A stretch of DNA of 64,000 bases from Pyrocephalus nanus (GCA_038380795.1 CM076267.1:17591501-17655500); one strand, 5' to 3'. Shown: positions 1-13,919, counted from the first letter of the stretch. Notes: generated from the sequence alone by a model not told the origin. Numbers and translations: made by a program.

Positions 1-3000
1 TGGTAATAGCAATAACAACAGTAGTAGGAGCAGATGGAGCACTAAGCTGATGGGCTCTCTTGTTGACTACTTTTCTGTTAAAGGTTTCATGCTTAAGGTA
101 CGATTCTGGGGATGTGAGGTCTCATTTCCAGCCATATGCTGCCTGCCAACATCATAATTGTTTCCTGGCCATTTAAGGACCTGAAACTATGGCTGAATAT
201 TAGAATCTCTTTTCTAATTAAGCCCAAGCCAACTGCATCAGCAAAGTGCTAACAGTTTAACACAGTTAAGTAACAGCTTCAATTTTTCTCCAGATTCTTA
301 CCCTACTTTCTTTCTGGGGACACAGCACAGTGCTTGGCTGAGTCATCTGTTTATAAAGTAACCATTTAGATAAATAAGTTGATGAAGGGGACAAGAATAG
401 GAAAGAACAGGGGCAGGGGGTGTTTCTCTATTCTCTTAGAATCACTACACTTCATGGTTTTAGGTAGGAGAACCAGTTCCTGAAAGGTTTCCTTGTCTTC
501 TATATCCAGAGCCAATGCCTCTGGATACCTGGTGTAATAAAGCTGTGTTAATATGGTTTGGCTTCTTAACCTGAGTAATAGCTACAACCAATGCACACTT
601 AAGGCAGTTATCCTAATCGGGATTCATTTAGAAGTTTATTAGAACTCTGGCTTCTGTTCTTACTTTGAGAACAGATCAGTAGACACTTTTTGAAAACTCT
701 GGTCAGGAAACATAACTCTTCAAAATAAAATTGAGCACTATATGAGTTTACTTATGTTACAACATTCTAAAAATGAAACACTGAAAGATGTATTTTATAT
801 AACAATTGATTGTTACAGCCTGTGTCAGCAGGGTAAGTGCAAGATCCAGTTTAATAAGATTTTGTGAGAACTTTTTGTGGTCTTTTAAAATCACATCTAT
901 GAACTAAAATTTCCTTGTTATGAGCTTTCTGGGCCAGCTGACACTGGAACTGTCCCAAGAAGATTAAGATTTCAGAGCCAACTTTTAACAAAAAGTTAAA
1001 AAGCAGAAGCGATAGTGGTTGAACTCTGTAGAAGTCTTTTCAAAGCCTCAAGTTTTCAGGCTTTCACTGAGCCTGTTTATACTCTGTGTTTTTCACCTGT
1101 ATAGTGGATTTCATATTCATGTAAACAACTCTAGTAATGCCCCATTCAGCACAGAATAATAGATCTGCACTCAGAACTAGCAGAGCAACAGAAACTTCTT
1201 GCCTGAATGTATTTCCTTTGAAATTAGCAAATTCCTGCAGAACTGCCAGAGGAAAATGAGAAATGGGCAAGAAAGGGTTGTATTCTGCACTGCTGAAAAT
1301 GACAACTGGATATAGATGGAGCAGCTTGTTGTCCCACAGTTTTCAGCAAGAGACTAACTTGCCAGCCCAGCTGAGAGCTTTGTTTGGAACTGCCAGGCAG
1401 GAATGCTGCTAATTTTAAGCAGTCAGAGTGTCTTGGCTGACTGTCAAGCATCTATGGCAACTGGCTACGTCTGCACCTGCACCTGTGCAAGAAGTATCCC
1501 CTATTCTGAAAGACCCGCAGTGAATGTCTTTTGGGTAAGAGCAAGTACAATCCATTATCTAATGTGTACATTAATCTTTGCAGGGGACCTCTTGTGATAT
1601 TGTAACCCATTCTGGAAGCAGGAGAACAAGCTGGTCTCTTGAACAGTCTTGTATCCTTTAAAATCACATTATGACAGAGCCCTTCCTAGTCTTAGCAGCT
1701 AAGATCAATTTTGGCTGACACAGGTAAGAAATGGTGGAAATACGTGTATGTTGAGTGAGAAGGTCTTTTGTGGAATTAGAAAAATAGCAGTACTAACTGC
1801 AGATGCATAACAGAGAGAGCTGTGTTGATTTTGGTTTAACCCCTGAAAAACTCAGGCAGGAAGTTACCATGGCAACAAGGTCTAAATCAGGCTAGCATGA
1901 ACTAAAGGCTAACACAATCCCATTTTTAGCACTCCAAAATGGAGAAAAACCCTGATGATCACACTAAAGATGGAAACCATACAATTTCAAGCTGTATAAT
2001 ATGCTAGCAGGTCAACAGATGAAAGTAAAGAATGCCAGCAAGAAGTCCATTTCATGAGCACCCCAAATAAATACAAAATATTATATCAGAATATAAAAGT
2101 GAGAATTCTGGGTGTGTCTATCCTGTTCAAACTGTTCAAGCTGAAAACAAAATATGATTGTTAAAAGTAGTGATATAACACATATTTTTTTATCTTTTGG
2201 CATACTGGGGCCAGAAATGTATTTACCAGCTGTTTGTTCAGGAACTCTGTCTTTTCTACTCCAGTTCTTCTGAAAAACTCTGCAGGATCATCCCCAAATA
2301 TTTATCATTATAGACTAACTATGCTGGATCAAAATATGATGCCACTCCCTCCTACATTTAAAGGGTTGAAATCAACAGAATATTGCTTTACAAGCCAGTA
2401 TTACCTCTAGTACTCTACAGCCTCATAGAGGATGTAGGATGGGCCACAGAAAAGGACCCTGAAGATCTATGACTGTGAGGTGTCTGCTGCAGCTAGGGGA
2501 ACATGTAGGGACTCTGAGCAGAGACCAGAGAGGGGCAGTAAGCCACTGGGCCAAAAGAATAAGCAGTTCTTGGCAAAGGACTCATACAATATCATCCTTT
2601 CCTCAGATGGACTTTGTATGTAGCTCACTTCTGTCTAACTCAGACATTACCAGGTGGTATAAAATCATTGCCAGGACTAAGGAGCTTGTGTCAGTCTTGT
2701 CTCTTCTTCCCCAATGGTGGAAGTATTTTTTTCAGAGACAAAACAGTGGGAAATTATGTTCTTTCAAAAGTAATGCAAATAAATGTTTCAAAGAAGATGT
2801 TCAGTGTAGTCGACTGGGCAAGTATGATACAAGCCTAGGGGTCTTGGAACCACATTGACACCTGAGTAGCCTATTTGTAATTCTGCAGCACGCACAACAT
2901 GAAAGATCACTTCCATCTTGTCTAGGTAGCAGCATATGTTTTCTCATAAGAAATGTGAAGGTTAGTCAGGCAAAGCACCTCTGTCAACAGATTCTTTGTG

Positions 3001-3625
3001 AGGAGCAGATTGAATATTTCATGGGGACATTTTCCTGACAGAGTTGTTGTCAGTCTTGGCTTCCTGCCCTAAAGACGTTTCTCTGATCAAACAGTAATGT
3101 CATTGTTCTGAATAGCCATGCTCTGGATTAGAGCCTTTCTTCATCAAGCATTATACCTACTATGTATGTTTAAAGTGTTCCCATTTATTATCAGCTACTC
3201 TGCCACTCTATAAATTGGTATTATGCTACATTTAGGATTGAAATTTAACTGTGGAGTGTAAAAGACAAGCATACCAGAAACAGTAATTTCTCAGACAAAC
3301 CATTCAACCATAAATGTGTGATGTTATCAAAGGAATTGTGTTTTCCTACATAAACATGAAAATCCTATGAGTATCAGTTTAGCTGTCTTCATGACTGTTG
3401 CTGTTTGACCATAGCTACTCTCTACAGTTCCTGGTATTTAGCAGTACTGAATATTATGAAATAGTTTCATTATTCAATAATATTTCACTGATTTTTCCTT
3501 CATTAGTCCCAAAAGCCACTAAGGTGAATGTAAGCACATAAAACGTTACCTGAACTTTTGCCAGGACAACCTTTTACACATTACCATATGAATAAAAATT
3601 GGACTATGGTGAATCTACTATATCC

Positions 3626-3660
3626 AAAATATTTTAAAATTTTAAATTTTAAAATATTTT
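3626..3660. repeat. AT-only inverted repeat, 17-bp arms
   Basis: Two perfect 17-bp arms made only of A and T flank a single central base, giving a 35-bp near-perfect palindrome. Such sequence can extrude a cruciform and is prone to slippage. No function is implied. Confidence 0.85.
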
Positions 3661-3793
3661 AATTCCAGGGAGAAACCCTACCTAGCATCAAGTTCAACAA
3701 AGCACTTTTCTGAAGAAATGAAATAATCCAGTAAACTAGGTTCTCCAAAGAGTTTAAAACATGGCGCCTCAGAAAATAAATATTGTTTGAGAT

Positions 3794-3815
3794 AATATAC
3801 ATATATATGTATATT
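3794..3815. repeat. 22-bp perfect AT/GC palindrome
   Basis: AATATACATATATATGTATA followed by TT equals its own reverse complement over 22 bp. It lies 134 bp from the longer AT palindrome in the same intron. Confidence 0.8.
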
Positions 3816-4067
3816 TCAAAGGCACTTAAGGTAGCTTAATCTTTGAACAGCTCTGCACAGATAGATGTGAAGTCATGGAAGGGTGAAATATCCATCTATT
3901 TGAGCGTATAGAGGATAATGCACTAAGTATTTTTACTGCCTAGTTGGATTCTCAAGGGCTGCTGCAGTAACATCCAACATGGGACCCTAATGTACCCAGC
4001 ATTACCAAGTGAAATACCAATGAATAATGAAGCAGTTCTGTCTAACGTAAGAAATGAAGTTAATTAC

Positions 4068-4167
4068 CTTTCTCTATTTCACTTTGGAAGGACAATTTCC
4101 GTCTTCGTAGTTTGCAGTTATCTCCATCTGTATCATTAGTAGTTTGTGATCTTATTACGAGGTCAGA
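4068..4167 (-). CDS. KCNH7: KCNH7 exon 11: start of the distal C-terminal tail
   Basis: This 100-nt exon is too short to show as a long ORF; I found it from its protein similarity. It follows the acceptor TTAAACAAG in phase 0 and ends with one base of a codon before gtaatt. It reads [16 protein letters not shown] and then [17 protein letters not shown]. Human KCNH7 has ADLLRSQSMNDSEGD and [17 protein letters not shown] here as I remember it, and KCNH2 exon 11 is also 100 nt. The RRRKLSF motif is a conserved basic segment with a phosphorylatable serine. The bird exon is one residue longer in the L-V-I-R-S-Q stretch if the alignment is right. Exon 12 was not seen between 1 and 4067. Confidence 0.95.
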
Positions 4168-6768
4168 CTTGTTTAATGAAATATGAAACAAAATGACAGA
4201 TTAGTCCCATCTAAAAAGGGCAGGTTTGTAATAGGTGATTGACTATTAATCATGTTCAAGCTTTAAGAAAGGCAGTACTACAGTCAGTCTGCATCAACCT
4301 CTCCATCCCCAGCTAATGGTATTGCCCAAGGCTAACATTAAAAACTTTATGCAAATTGACCCAAACCAAAAATGTCACCATCTCATGGTGAAATAAAATT
4401 AACCTGATAATAAATTTACATGGAAATACATATGTTCACGTGTTATCATCTTCCATGAACTTGCACAGATGTGGTTTAAGTAATCTTAGAGAAATTAATG
4501 GCAAAAAACCCCACCAAACTTCTAACAGAGAATATGTACTATTGCAAGAAGTAATGTGGTAACTGATTGCAATTACATTTTTATTTAACTAAATAGTAAT
4601 GATTATAAAGTTTAAACTTTACAAGAGTAAATATAAGGCTGACAAGCATGAGGCACTTTACGCCTCATTGCTTTATCTATCTAGACCCTTCCTTCCACTC
4701 TATCAGGGTTAGATCATTCAGATCCTCATTGCCATACCAGAACCCAATCTTGCATTTTTGTATTCATCTTACAGGCTGTGCTTTCTTTCCATAATAAAAC
4801 CAAGATGCATTTAAATCTTTTTTCCCCCTACTTATTTAAAACTAAAAAATTAATAAATAAGCAAATATAACACCAGTTGAGCTCTTTGTGTACATACCTA
4901 TGGCATAGGCTTCAACCTACTTCCCTTCCCTGTGTTATTGAGGTTTCTCATACTACTCAAGAAAGCAAATTGGCATGTGGGAGAAGGGCAGAGGGAAAGA
5001 AGTGGGAAGCATTTACATTTTTTCTATTCCCTTAATGGTAAACCTGGTGAGGTTTACAATGGTGGCCCACTGGTAGAATAACTGCAGGAGGAAAAAGATG
5101 CGTTTACACAAATAGGAGGACAGGAGCAGAAATTGAGGCAGAAGCACCTATTATTGAGGTAATAAATATAGATCTGAGTGATGCTTTGAAGATGAGAATG
5201 TGCTCATTGTGTCTTTTGGGGGATGATTTTCTGGATTGCAATAGACAGTGGAAAGTAAGTGAAATTGCTAAAAACTGTGATTTTGCAAGCTCAGAAGCAT
5301 GGGTGAGCCTTTCCTCCCTTTTTTGTTTCTGTGAAGAACAGTGTTTTTTTTTCTTAGTGGCTGGTACAGCAGTAAGCAATAACAACTGACAAATTTCTAA
5401 GATACGTAAGCAGTGCGAATTTTCTTTGTATTTTACACCACAAAACAGAAGATGGATTTTTTTCAATTTACTCAGATATAAAGAAAAAATAATGATAAAA
5501 TATTAATGACAATGTAACTACAAGAAGTAATTGCTCAGACTAAAACCATTAATGTGAATTTATCCTCTAAGAATTTTTCAAATATGAGGACATTTACTTT
5601 TAACTTAAATTTATCACTAGACTATACATTTATTGTATTGTATTTCAGATGTAATTATTAATTATGACCTTTACAATACATAAAAAAGGATAACTTTGAA
5701 AATAAAGAATATAATTGGTCTTTTATATTCAGAATGATATTTTATTAAAAGGGTTCATCATAAAGAGAAATTATATTTATTGTCAGAAATTATATTTGTT
5801 TCAATTAGCAAAGATGTCCCTAACTTTTACAGCCTAAAAATTAGTGCTCTTTTCTCCTTGTTTCTCAGAAGGCCAAAATCTCACTGAACCTCTGTTTTCC
5901 CTTAAAGTATAGTTGGAAACTACAAAATAACAGTACCTCAGAAACAATGAAATGGGAACTAGTCATTCTGTGGACAGTATAGTCCATGTCAGGTGGTACC
6001 TGCAACCTTGTAGGGAAGGCTTTAGCCTCAGTAGCACGAGCTCGGCAATTGCCTTTCCCCACTCCCTTTTTGGCCAAATGTCCACTTTCTTTCCCAAGTC
6101 AGACTCACCCTGGCAGTCTGAAATAAGGAAACACTGGTGATTTTTTGACTTTCCTGATGATGCAATTTGGGCAAAAGGGAACATTTAGGACTGTCACTGT
6201 ATTAAAAAATGAGACCAAGAAATCCTTGCAAATATGGTGATTGACTGAAATTTGAAAAGACCCTTGTAAATTTTAGGTCTCCTAGGAGGTAGAGTGCACT
6301 CCAAGATAAGAGAATTAACAATTCATATTTTAAAGGCAATTAAATATTTTCAGTTGCTAGACACAGAATGAATCTGGATAATCTGATTTATCCTTATTTT
6401 ATGGATGTACAATTATATTTAGTGTCAAAAGTTCCCCTTGTGGTGACCTAGGCTATAGTCATCTGAAAAAAGTCATATTTTCCATGGCTTTAAAAAAATC
6501 CCTCTGGGTGAAGCTTTAATACTATTTAAATATAGAACCAAATCCTGTTAGATTAAGATCATCTGAATAATTTCATTGAGTTCTTCTGTGTTTAACTGAC
6601 TTTAGCAGGAGAAATCAGGTGAGTATATTTTTTTAATATAGGATTTGGCCTCAGGATTTTAGCCTTTATTTTTTCTAACCTTGGTTTTTCAAATGCAATT
6701 TTGAAGTTTTGTTACTGATGGACACATTTGGCTCATTATTAAGAAAAATAATCACTTATTATATGTAC
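4168..6768 (-). other. KCNH7: KCNH7 intron 10
   Basis: This 2601-bp AT-rich intron separates exon 10 from exon 11. It has short T and A runs and no recognisable mobile element. Overlapping ORFs of 60-120 codons on both strands near 5104-6184 show no family similarity and look like chance. Confidence 0.85.
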
Positions 6769-6974
6769 CTTTGCAGTTTCATCTCTCAGATTAAAGGTCA
6801 GTTCTAGATTGGTGAGGAAGAGATCAGAAAATTCAGGGTACATATCCAAAACTTCTAGTAGATCTTCTCTCTGGATCTTATGTAAGTCACAGTAAGTTAA
6901 AGCTCTCACATCTGCATTTGATTTTCCTGGTTTTGCGTAAAGATGTACCATTTCTCCAAAAATGTCATTTTTCC
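6769..6974 (-). CDS. KCNH7: KCNH7 exon 10: second half of the CNB-homology domain
   Basis: The exon is 206 nt. Its first two bases complete the glycine split with exon 9, and it ends in phase 0 at AAG before gtacat. The protein reads [20 protein letters not shown], then [40 protein letters not shown] and [11 protein letters not shown] near the end is the intrinsic-ligand motif that occupies the nucleotide pocket in ERG channels. It is 12 nt longer than KCNH2 exon 10 as I remember it, which matches the extra residues of KCNH7 after NLR. One residue stands out: EFSDLF has leucine where human KCNH7 and KCNH2 have histidine (EFSDHF), a single CAC-to-CTC type change. Confidence 0.97.
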
Positions 6975-9929
6975 CTGCAGAGAGAAAATTAGATGGAGAT
7001 TATTACTTTAAACATGAATAAACCATTACATTTAATGATGTATTTCTTTATGATAGTGGCATAGATTACTTGATTTTACATTAAGTGATACAATCAGATT
7101 ACCATTGAACATATATTTTTGTAAAGAAAAAGTAATATTATTAAATATTAAAAGTGAAATTATCAAAATCAATGAAAATGCATATAACTGGATAAAGTGA
7201 AATCAAAATCTAGTTTCATCACAACTTCAATTTCATCAAAACAGCATGACTAGAGCAGTTTCCTTTGATCTTTCTTTAAAACCATTATTTGGCAATTTAA
7301 ATCATATTGTTGGGATGACAAAGATGCAATTTCTACTGTTCATTCCAGTACAGGACCTATCTAGCCTGTAATATCATTTTGTTAAGAATGACATGAAGGA
7401 GCTGACCATACTTGAAATACATTTTAGTAGAAAATTACTTAGCTTTTATATTTTTCAGAGGGAATGCAAAACTTGTAAGATGCAGAAGTTGAAGATGCTC
7501 TCTAAACATGGCTGCCTCTGTTTTGATACCATTACAATTCTTTCAGTGTTGCCACATTCATATAACCTGTTTGTTAAAATTGTCATCTCTATTTAATTGT
7601 TCATTTTTGCTGAACCTTCACCTGACCTTCATCAATGCAGAGCAGCTGCAGCCATAGACCAGTGAAAATATCCTCTAAAGTAAGGGTTTCAGGGCTGACC
7701 TGCAAAATGGGGTTTGGCAGGAAAGTAGGACAACACTTGTAGAAAAGAATAGTGGTCATAGCAAGGGCAAAACAGTAGACTGGTAAAGAAGAATACAGGA
7801 ATGGTTTTGTCTCTCTAACAATTATTTGTTAAATATTTGTGTGTTTTACGTTATGTTAATAAGAGTAGTTCTGATTTCTCCAATGTCTAAAAAGGAAGCT
7901 GAAAACCGGGTGAGCAAGCAGCTAAAAAAAAGCAAAAAATAGTGTAAGGGTTGATTATACAGTAAGGATCTTAAAGAACATAGGAAGATTAAGAGATAAC
8001 CTGATTATATTGCAAATATTCTTTAGAGAAAGTGCTGATGATTTGAGCAAAGCTGTGGGAAAACCCCCAACTTTTCTCAGAAATCTCTGATTTCTCTGAT
8101 GAAATTGCAATACTTGTTAAGGGTGATAACTTCATCCATGTTACCTCTGTTGGACTCAAGTCTTTTCAGCCCCAGACGACAAAGCATTTCATGTCCATTT
8201 CTGTGTGTACATTTTTCAGAAAAAGCAACTACCTAAAAATATTTGGCTAAGTATTGATAAACTTTGTTAGGTTTCTGTGTGATTTTATTGCAGAGTAATT
8301 TTCATTTGTATAATCTTCTGTTCTTTTTCTGCAGATTCTTCAAGATACCAGAGACTTATTAACTGGAGCCAGTTCTCTTTCCTCATGGATCATGCAACAG
8401 ATGTGGGCCATTAGAGTATTTACTTTTGACTGCAGTTGTGTGCACTGTTTTTCTGTCTGACCTACCATTCCCTGGGAGAGCTGGGCTCCAAACTGCAGTC
8501 CCTGGTGGGAGTAGCTGTAGGCTGGAAGTGGTATTGCCTTGCAAATACCTGGGTTTCTGCTTCAGTGTGAGAGCATAGGGATCTGATGTGCTTAACATGA
8601 AAACTTGACCAGTCTGCATCTTTGGCCCAGGAAGAAATTGATTAATTCATAAACTCATCAGTTTTCTTGATTGTGATTACACATTTCTTAGGATAGAGAT
8701 GAGTTCATCATCTCTTCAAGGTTCATTCACCTTGATGAACCACACTGCTCATAATCAGGGACACTTAGGACAGGTAAGTAAAACTTTACAGTATTATACT
8801 TGCATACTTCCTACTTTGCTTGTGCCTAAAGCAGACCCAGCTGATGAGATGGAACAGCATGAGATGACCCATTATCTTGATGACACTATCTAAACCTAGG
8901 GAAGGATTGTTTTAGACATATCTTTGTTCTTCTGCTCACATATCCACCCTGTGGATGCTACAGAATAATCAGTTGCAAGTGGACTAATAGCAACATACTG
9001 CCACCAGTCCATATCTTGCTTCAGCTGCTTTTCTGACTGTAAGTCCCTACAGTGATTTATAAACAGAAAGGGGAACACAAGAATTATATTACATATGTTA
9101 CATTACTAGTTTAGACTTCTGTACAGCAAAATCCTTACTCATCTACTCAATTACTCTTGGCATTTTTATTATCAAATACAAAATTGGAGAAACAAATCCA
9201 TAGTCTTCTTTAGGTAGGGTTTTAGTTATTTTACTTTTAAAATTGCTGTACCTAATGAAATCTTACTGGTTTCACATGAGAGTTATCACCAGTTGCAGGT
9301 GAACTCCCAGATGGACTAAGCATTGCCCTGAGCCAACTTGATTAGGAAAGAAACCAAGTAATTCACTATGCTATGCAAAAAAGATCATGTTAACAATATA
9401 GCAGAATACACTGGTGTTATTACATCTAGATCAGATTAATTTGTTATTCTTTTCTTTTTCCATATGTCCAGTGGGCAGAAAAAGACATTTGTGAAAACCT
9501 TTAGAAGACATTTTCAATACCTAGAGTAAGCATATATATATACCAGTATATATATACCAGTAAGCATATAAGGAGATCTACGTGTCTCAATACCCTCATC
9601 ACTGTTCAAGCAAAAGGGTGTCCTTGACTTTGATTCTTGCAGCATGATCAGAACTGGAGTAAATAGATATCTGCTTCTTCTCAACTTGCAGCTTACCATT
9701 TACCTAGGGATAAATCTGACTAAAGATAAATCTTTAGATATCCAAAAATATGGGCTCTGTGATGCACATGACTTCTTACAGGAATGTAAACTTTACTCCT
9801 TAAATAATTTCTTTGCTTGATTTTAAACAACAGTGAGTAAAACATTCACAATTTTCCTTCCACAGGAACAACTATGAATACTTCTTTCCAAATCTTTGAC
9901 TCTAACATGCCTTGTAATAATCTACTTAC
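6975..9929 (-). other. KCNH7: KCNH7 intron 9
   Basis: This 2955-bp intron splits the CNB-homology domain between its two exons. It holds a small tandem TA-rich duplication near 9532-9572 and nothing else I can name. In KCNH2 the equivalent intron contains an alternative polyadenylated end (the USO isoform); I could not identify a counterpart by eye. Confidence 0.85.
9532..9572. repeat. Short tandem TA-rich duplication
   Basis: A unit of about 14 bp ending ATATATACCAG occurs twice in tandem and is flanked on both sides by copies of AAGCATATA. It is a small replication-slippage product. Confidence 0.6.
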
Positions 9930-10182
9930 CAAGAATGGCTACAACAATGTCACTCTTAAGGATTTCAATAGAGCCTCTTGACACAAAGTAAAGAGCAGTG
10001 AGAACATCTCCACAGTGCACTAAAGTGTCTCCAGGAGGTGCGTGTGTTGTCTTAAATTTCATAGCCAATGCTCGAAGACAGCCTTTACTGGCCCCCCGGA
10101 AAGCTTTGCAATTCTGAAGCAAATTTTGGTTGAGGTGCAGACAAATGTCAGCTTGTAAGCATTCTGGAAACCCCTTCAGGAC
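9930..10182 (-). CDS. KCNH7: KCNH7 exon 9: first half of the CNB-homology domain
   Basis: This 253-nt exon equals the length I remember for KCNH2 exon 9. It follows the acceptor TGCCTTTCCAG in phase 0 and ends with the first G of a glycine codon before gtaagt. The protein begins [20 protein letters not shown], continues through [23 protein letters not shown] and [22 protein letters not shown], and ends [17 protein letters not shown]. This is the end of the C-linker and the first strands of the cyclic-nucleotide-binding-homology domain. In this family the domain does not bind cyclic nucleotides but contacts the PAS domain and controls slow deactivation. The residue after EILK is serine where I remember human aspartate. 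Confidence 0.98.
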
Positions 10183-13100
10183 CTGGAAAGGCAAGCATAA
10201 GGATTTCATGCAAATGCTGTGAAAATTCCTTTATATAATTTTTATATTTTCTCCCTGGACAAAAAGAAAGAAGTGACATACAGATAGATGTGGCTCTGAG
10301 AGCTGTCAGAGCATTAAAATTCAACAAGTGCATACCCTAATCGATATTGCAAAGTTTATACAATGTGTGTATTAATATAAACACTAATCTATATAGTGGT
10401 TACAAAATATGCTATTAAGCTTTGTTTCATTGCAAGAAACAGTATCAAGGTGTAAGAATGAACACACCACAGTACAATAACAAATAAAACAGCTAAAGGG
10501 TCTTGACTGAATTTCACCTATTTGGACTAACATCTCTATTTCTTTTTTATTAATTACAAAAGTACTATGTTTATTATAAGAGATGTTTTTTGCTGAAATA
10601 ACTATGACATTTGTAAAATGAGAGCTATCTGAACATTAGATATTTTTCAAAAGGAGACTATTTTATTAGGATTGTCATGTTAAATATATTCTGCTTGTAG
10701 GACTTGGATTTTTATCAGAAAAAGCAACAAGAACCACTGAAACAAAGATGTGATGCAGATTTACATAGGCAGATGATTAGTTCAGCAAACCACAGGGCTA
10801 GTTGCTGTGGTCCTTGCTCATGTCCTACTCAGAACAATGGGAGTTTGCCTGAAGTAGAACCACGGGACTCCTCTTGGCTACCATGGCAACATGTTAATTT
10901 TGTTTAGAAGGAAAGAAGTGAGCTATTTACAATGTGCTCATTATGTGTGAGATGTGTGAGCTTTTCTAAATTGTCTAGGATAATATTACATCTTTTTTTT
11001 TTTTTTAATATATAAAGATATCTGCTACTGACTTTGTGGGAGTACTGCCCACCTTGTGACTGCCTGCTGACACATTATCAGGCACTACCCTTCCTTTGTT
11101 ATATCCAGTTTTCTGCTGTCAAAGATGTGAAGAGGACAGGACTGGTTACAACTGTTGCATATTTCTAAAGGCAAAACCTGTACTGATGCTATATCTTATG
11201 AATATGTGAACAGGATGTGTCTTTTTGCTATTAGAGCAGTCTATTAATTCAATCCTCTTTATCCTCTGCACTGTTTTTCCATAAATGTGTAAATATGTCT
11301 GCACAGAAAAAAGGTACATCCAAAATGCATTCACTTGCTGCTACATTAATTTCTACTTCAGCACAATAAAGGTCTGTGCACTCACTTTTTGCACAAAGAT
11401 ATCCACAACTCAAATCCCTTGATAACAAAGAAGATGAACAGATTTCTGATATGAGCCTTCTGTCCACACAAACCAAGCTATGTTTTACAAATGAAATATT
11501 AGTACCTTGAACTGAGTTGAAATGTTTCTATGATTATTAATGGAAACCAATGCTGTGAAATAACAAACAGAATGTTTTAATACATATATACAAAAATTTT
11601 ATGAGCTTTAGGGCCTTACCACATGAAATTTATACATCCTCAGAAAAAGCCAATATTCAAAAACAGTAAGTAAAAGAAAATATAATAAATTAAAAGCTTC
11701 TGTGGTGCCACTCTGTTTTCAGGATCTACCACACCACTAGAAAAAGCTTAGTATCCAATTACGCTTTTTATTTTAATGTTATTATATTGAAAGAAAAAGG
11801 CTGTAGATTGTATCAACTTATTTGCTGAATGATACTGAGAAACTGATAAACAAATACATCTGTCAAATGATACAGTTGGAGAAATACTGCCAGTGTTCAT
11901 TTTGAAATTGTTCTCCAGTCATGTGGGTATAGAAGACCTTTTAAGAATTAATTAGTATGCTATGCATCTATCTGACAACAATTAAAAAGACCTCCATTTT
12001 AATAGGATGCAAATTAGGAAATGTATTTTGAATTCAGAAGTACTTACAAGAAAAGGTATCTGAATTGTTAGAAAGTCAGAAGCACAGCTTAGAATAAATA
12101 GTATTATTTTTCACATCAGCTGTTTACCTTATTTCTCAAGGTATTGTATTTTACCATTAAGCAAAAACCATGCAGATCATGCATGTTGGTTTATATTTCT
12201 GAAGATACTTTGGATATTCTTTTAAAGAAACAATTATTTTTATAATTAATTTCTCCTTAGCATGAAACCGTTCTAAAATCATTGCGTATTAGTAATATTT
12301 ATTTATATGCCAATAACATCTGAAAGACACCAGCCTCCGTTCAAGCATCTGGGATAAAAAAGTCCCTGCTCCATGGAGCTTACACTCTAAAATAGTTTTA
12401 TACATCAGAGAGGAAAGACATTTACTCTTTAATATCACAATTTTCAAATGTTTACAAGGAAGACCAAATAGCATTGATTTCCAATGGAGTTTTGGAGAGG
12501 ATTCCATTTGTACAAGCTGAGATATGCAAGAAAGAAGCTAATAAATTTGTTAAAACATTGTTATAAACTACATTGTTAAAATGAGCTTACCATATCATGC
12601 ACACTGTATCTAGTTAGGTGTTTAATCTAAGTCCAGTAGCTGACACTATCCAGAATTTGGTGTTTCCAAACTAAGTTTTATGTTGTGCAGTACAGACAAC
12701 ACTTTGCCAACCTCCATGTACATCTCTTATTTTTAGATTTTCATTACTGAAACAATTGTATTGAAAATTGTTATTATAAGATGGGAATCAACATCAATAC
12801 AGTATGTCTACACATACTGCCCTCTCTAAATATTAGAAAGTCATCCATGCAGTCTTCAAAATCTTAAGATTAGCTCAAAAATAACACAGCTCATTGCATT
12901 TTGCTTCTTTTCACTTGTGTGTTTTTGGAGTCTTAAAAGACATTTAAGTTACACTCCATTGTGGCAAGAAAAATTCTTGAAATTATATGAATTCAAGATT
13001 AGGTAATGCAAAAAATAAAATTATTGAAAATTACAAAGCTGTAAATGCTTCTCAATAAAATATCATAAATGAAAATTCCCAAACTAATAAATTGTTTGAA

Positions 13101-13310
13101 TACAGGTTTGAATTTCAATCACTGCTTTCTTTCCTATCATGTTTCTACAGTTACACTCAATATCTCTTCAGCTGTGATTCCACCAGGCCCTGGTGAGAAA
13201 AATCGTGTATTCTCATGGTTAGAATCATGTTTGACATCGGAACTCATGAGATCAAGAGATACACACAGTTATTTTTAAAAAGACACAAGACATAAAATCA
13301 ACTTTAACTG

Positions 13311-13344
13311 CCCCCCCCCAGAAAAAAAAAAAAAAAAAAAAAAG
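13311..13344. repeat. C9 run followed by A23 run
   Basis: Nine C, then A-G, then 23 A. The long A tract could be the tail of a small retroposed sequence, but I see no matching body or target-site duplication, so it is called a simple repeat. Confidence 0.8.
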
Positions 13345-13919
13345 AGAATCACTAGGATGCTATGACCATAGGCTCCAGTCATCTCTCACTGATGAAGTCC
13401 AAGTTCAGTTATCTCTTCCTGTCTGGAATAAAACTTATTTATTTTTAAATAATGTTGATTTATCTTGTGGCATGCTTAGAGAGGAGAAAAATGTCATTCA
13501 GAGAGATGTAAAACATTTTACATGAAACTGTGGTTTAGTTGGGATAGAAGGGACCCAATTCATCCTGCCTTGAAGAACGTGATCTTTTGCAAGAGGAGAG
13601 GAAGTCCAGCTTCTTTAACTTCTGTTTTTCAAGGTGACAACACTCACACATGTATCAGACACATTTGTGACAACAGAATTGGACACATCTTTGTGCCTTA
13701 ACCTCAGACGACAAGTAACTGGGGCAATGAAAACCTTGGGGTTTTTTTGATAATTTATAAAATTCATGACAATTTTTAGATTTTCTGTCCTCAGTTCTTG
13801 AACAGGTATTGACATCTGTACCACAGAAACTATTTAGAAATTATTCAAACTGAAGCAAACTAGGATATTAGCTACAATAATTGTCACTAAACATGGATAT
13901 ACCACATACCATTACCAAC

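Larger units (their letters stand above)
1..4067 (-). other. KCNH7: KCNH7 intron 11, partial (5' part)
   Basis: AT-rich intron with no exon, RNA gene or clear mobile element that I can identify. An open stretch at 2469-2858 on the plus strand has no similarity I recognise and is probably chance. The notable structures are two AT palindromes near 3626-3660 and 3794-3815, listed separately. Confidence 0.8.

Noticed and set aside
2469..2858. 129-codon plus-strand ORF
   Set aside because: No recognisable domain, on the strand opposite to the gene in an intron; length is within chance for 64 kb in six frames.
1..4067. Exon 12 of KCNH7
   Set aside because: No match to the remembered human sequence after exon 11; likely beyond position 1.
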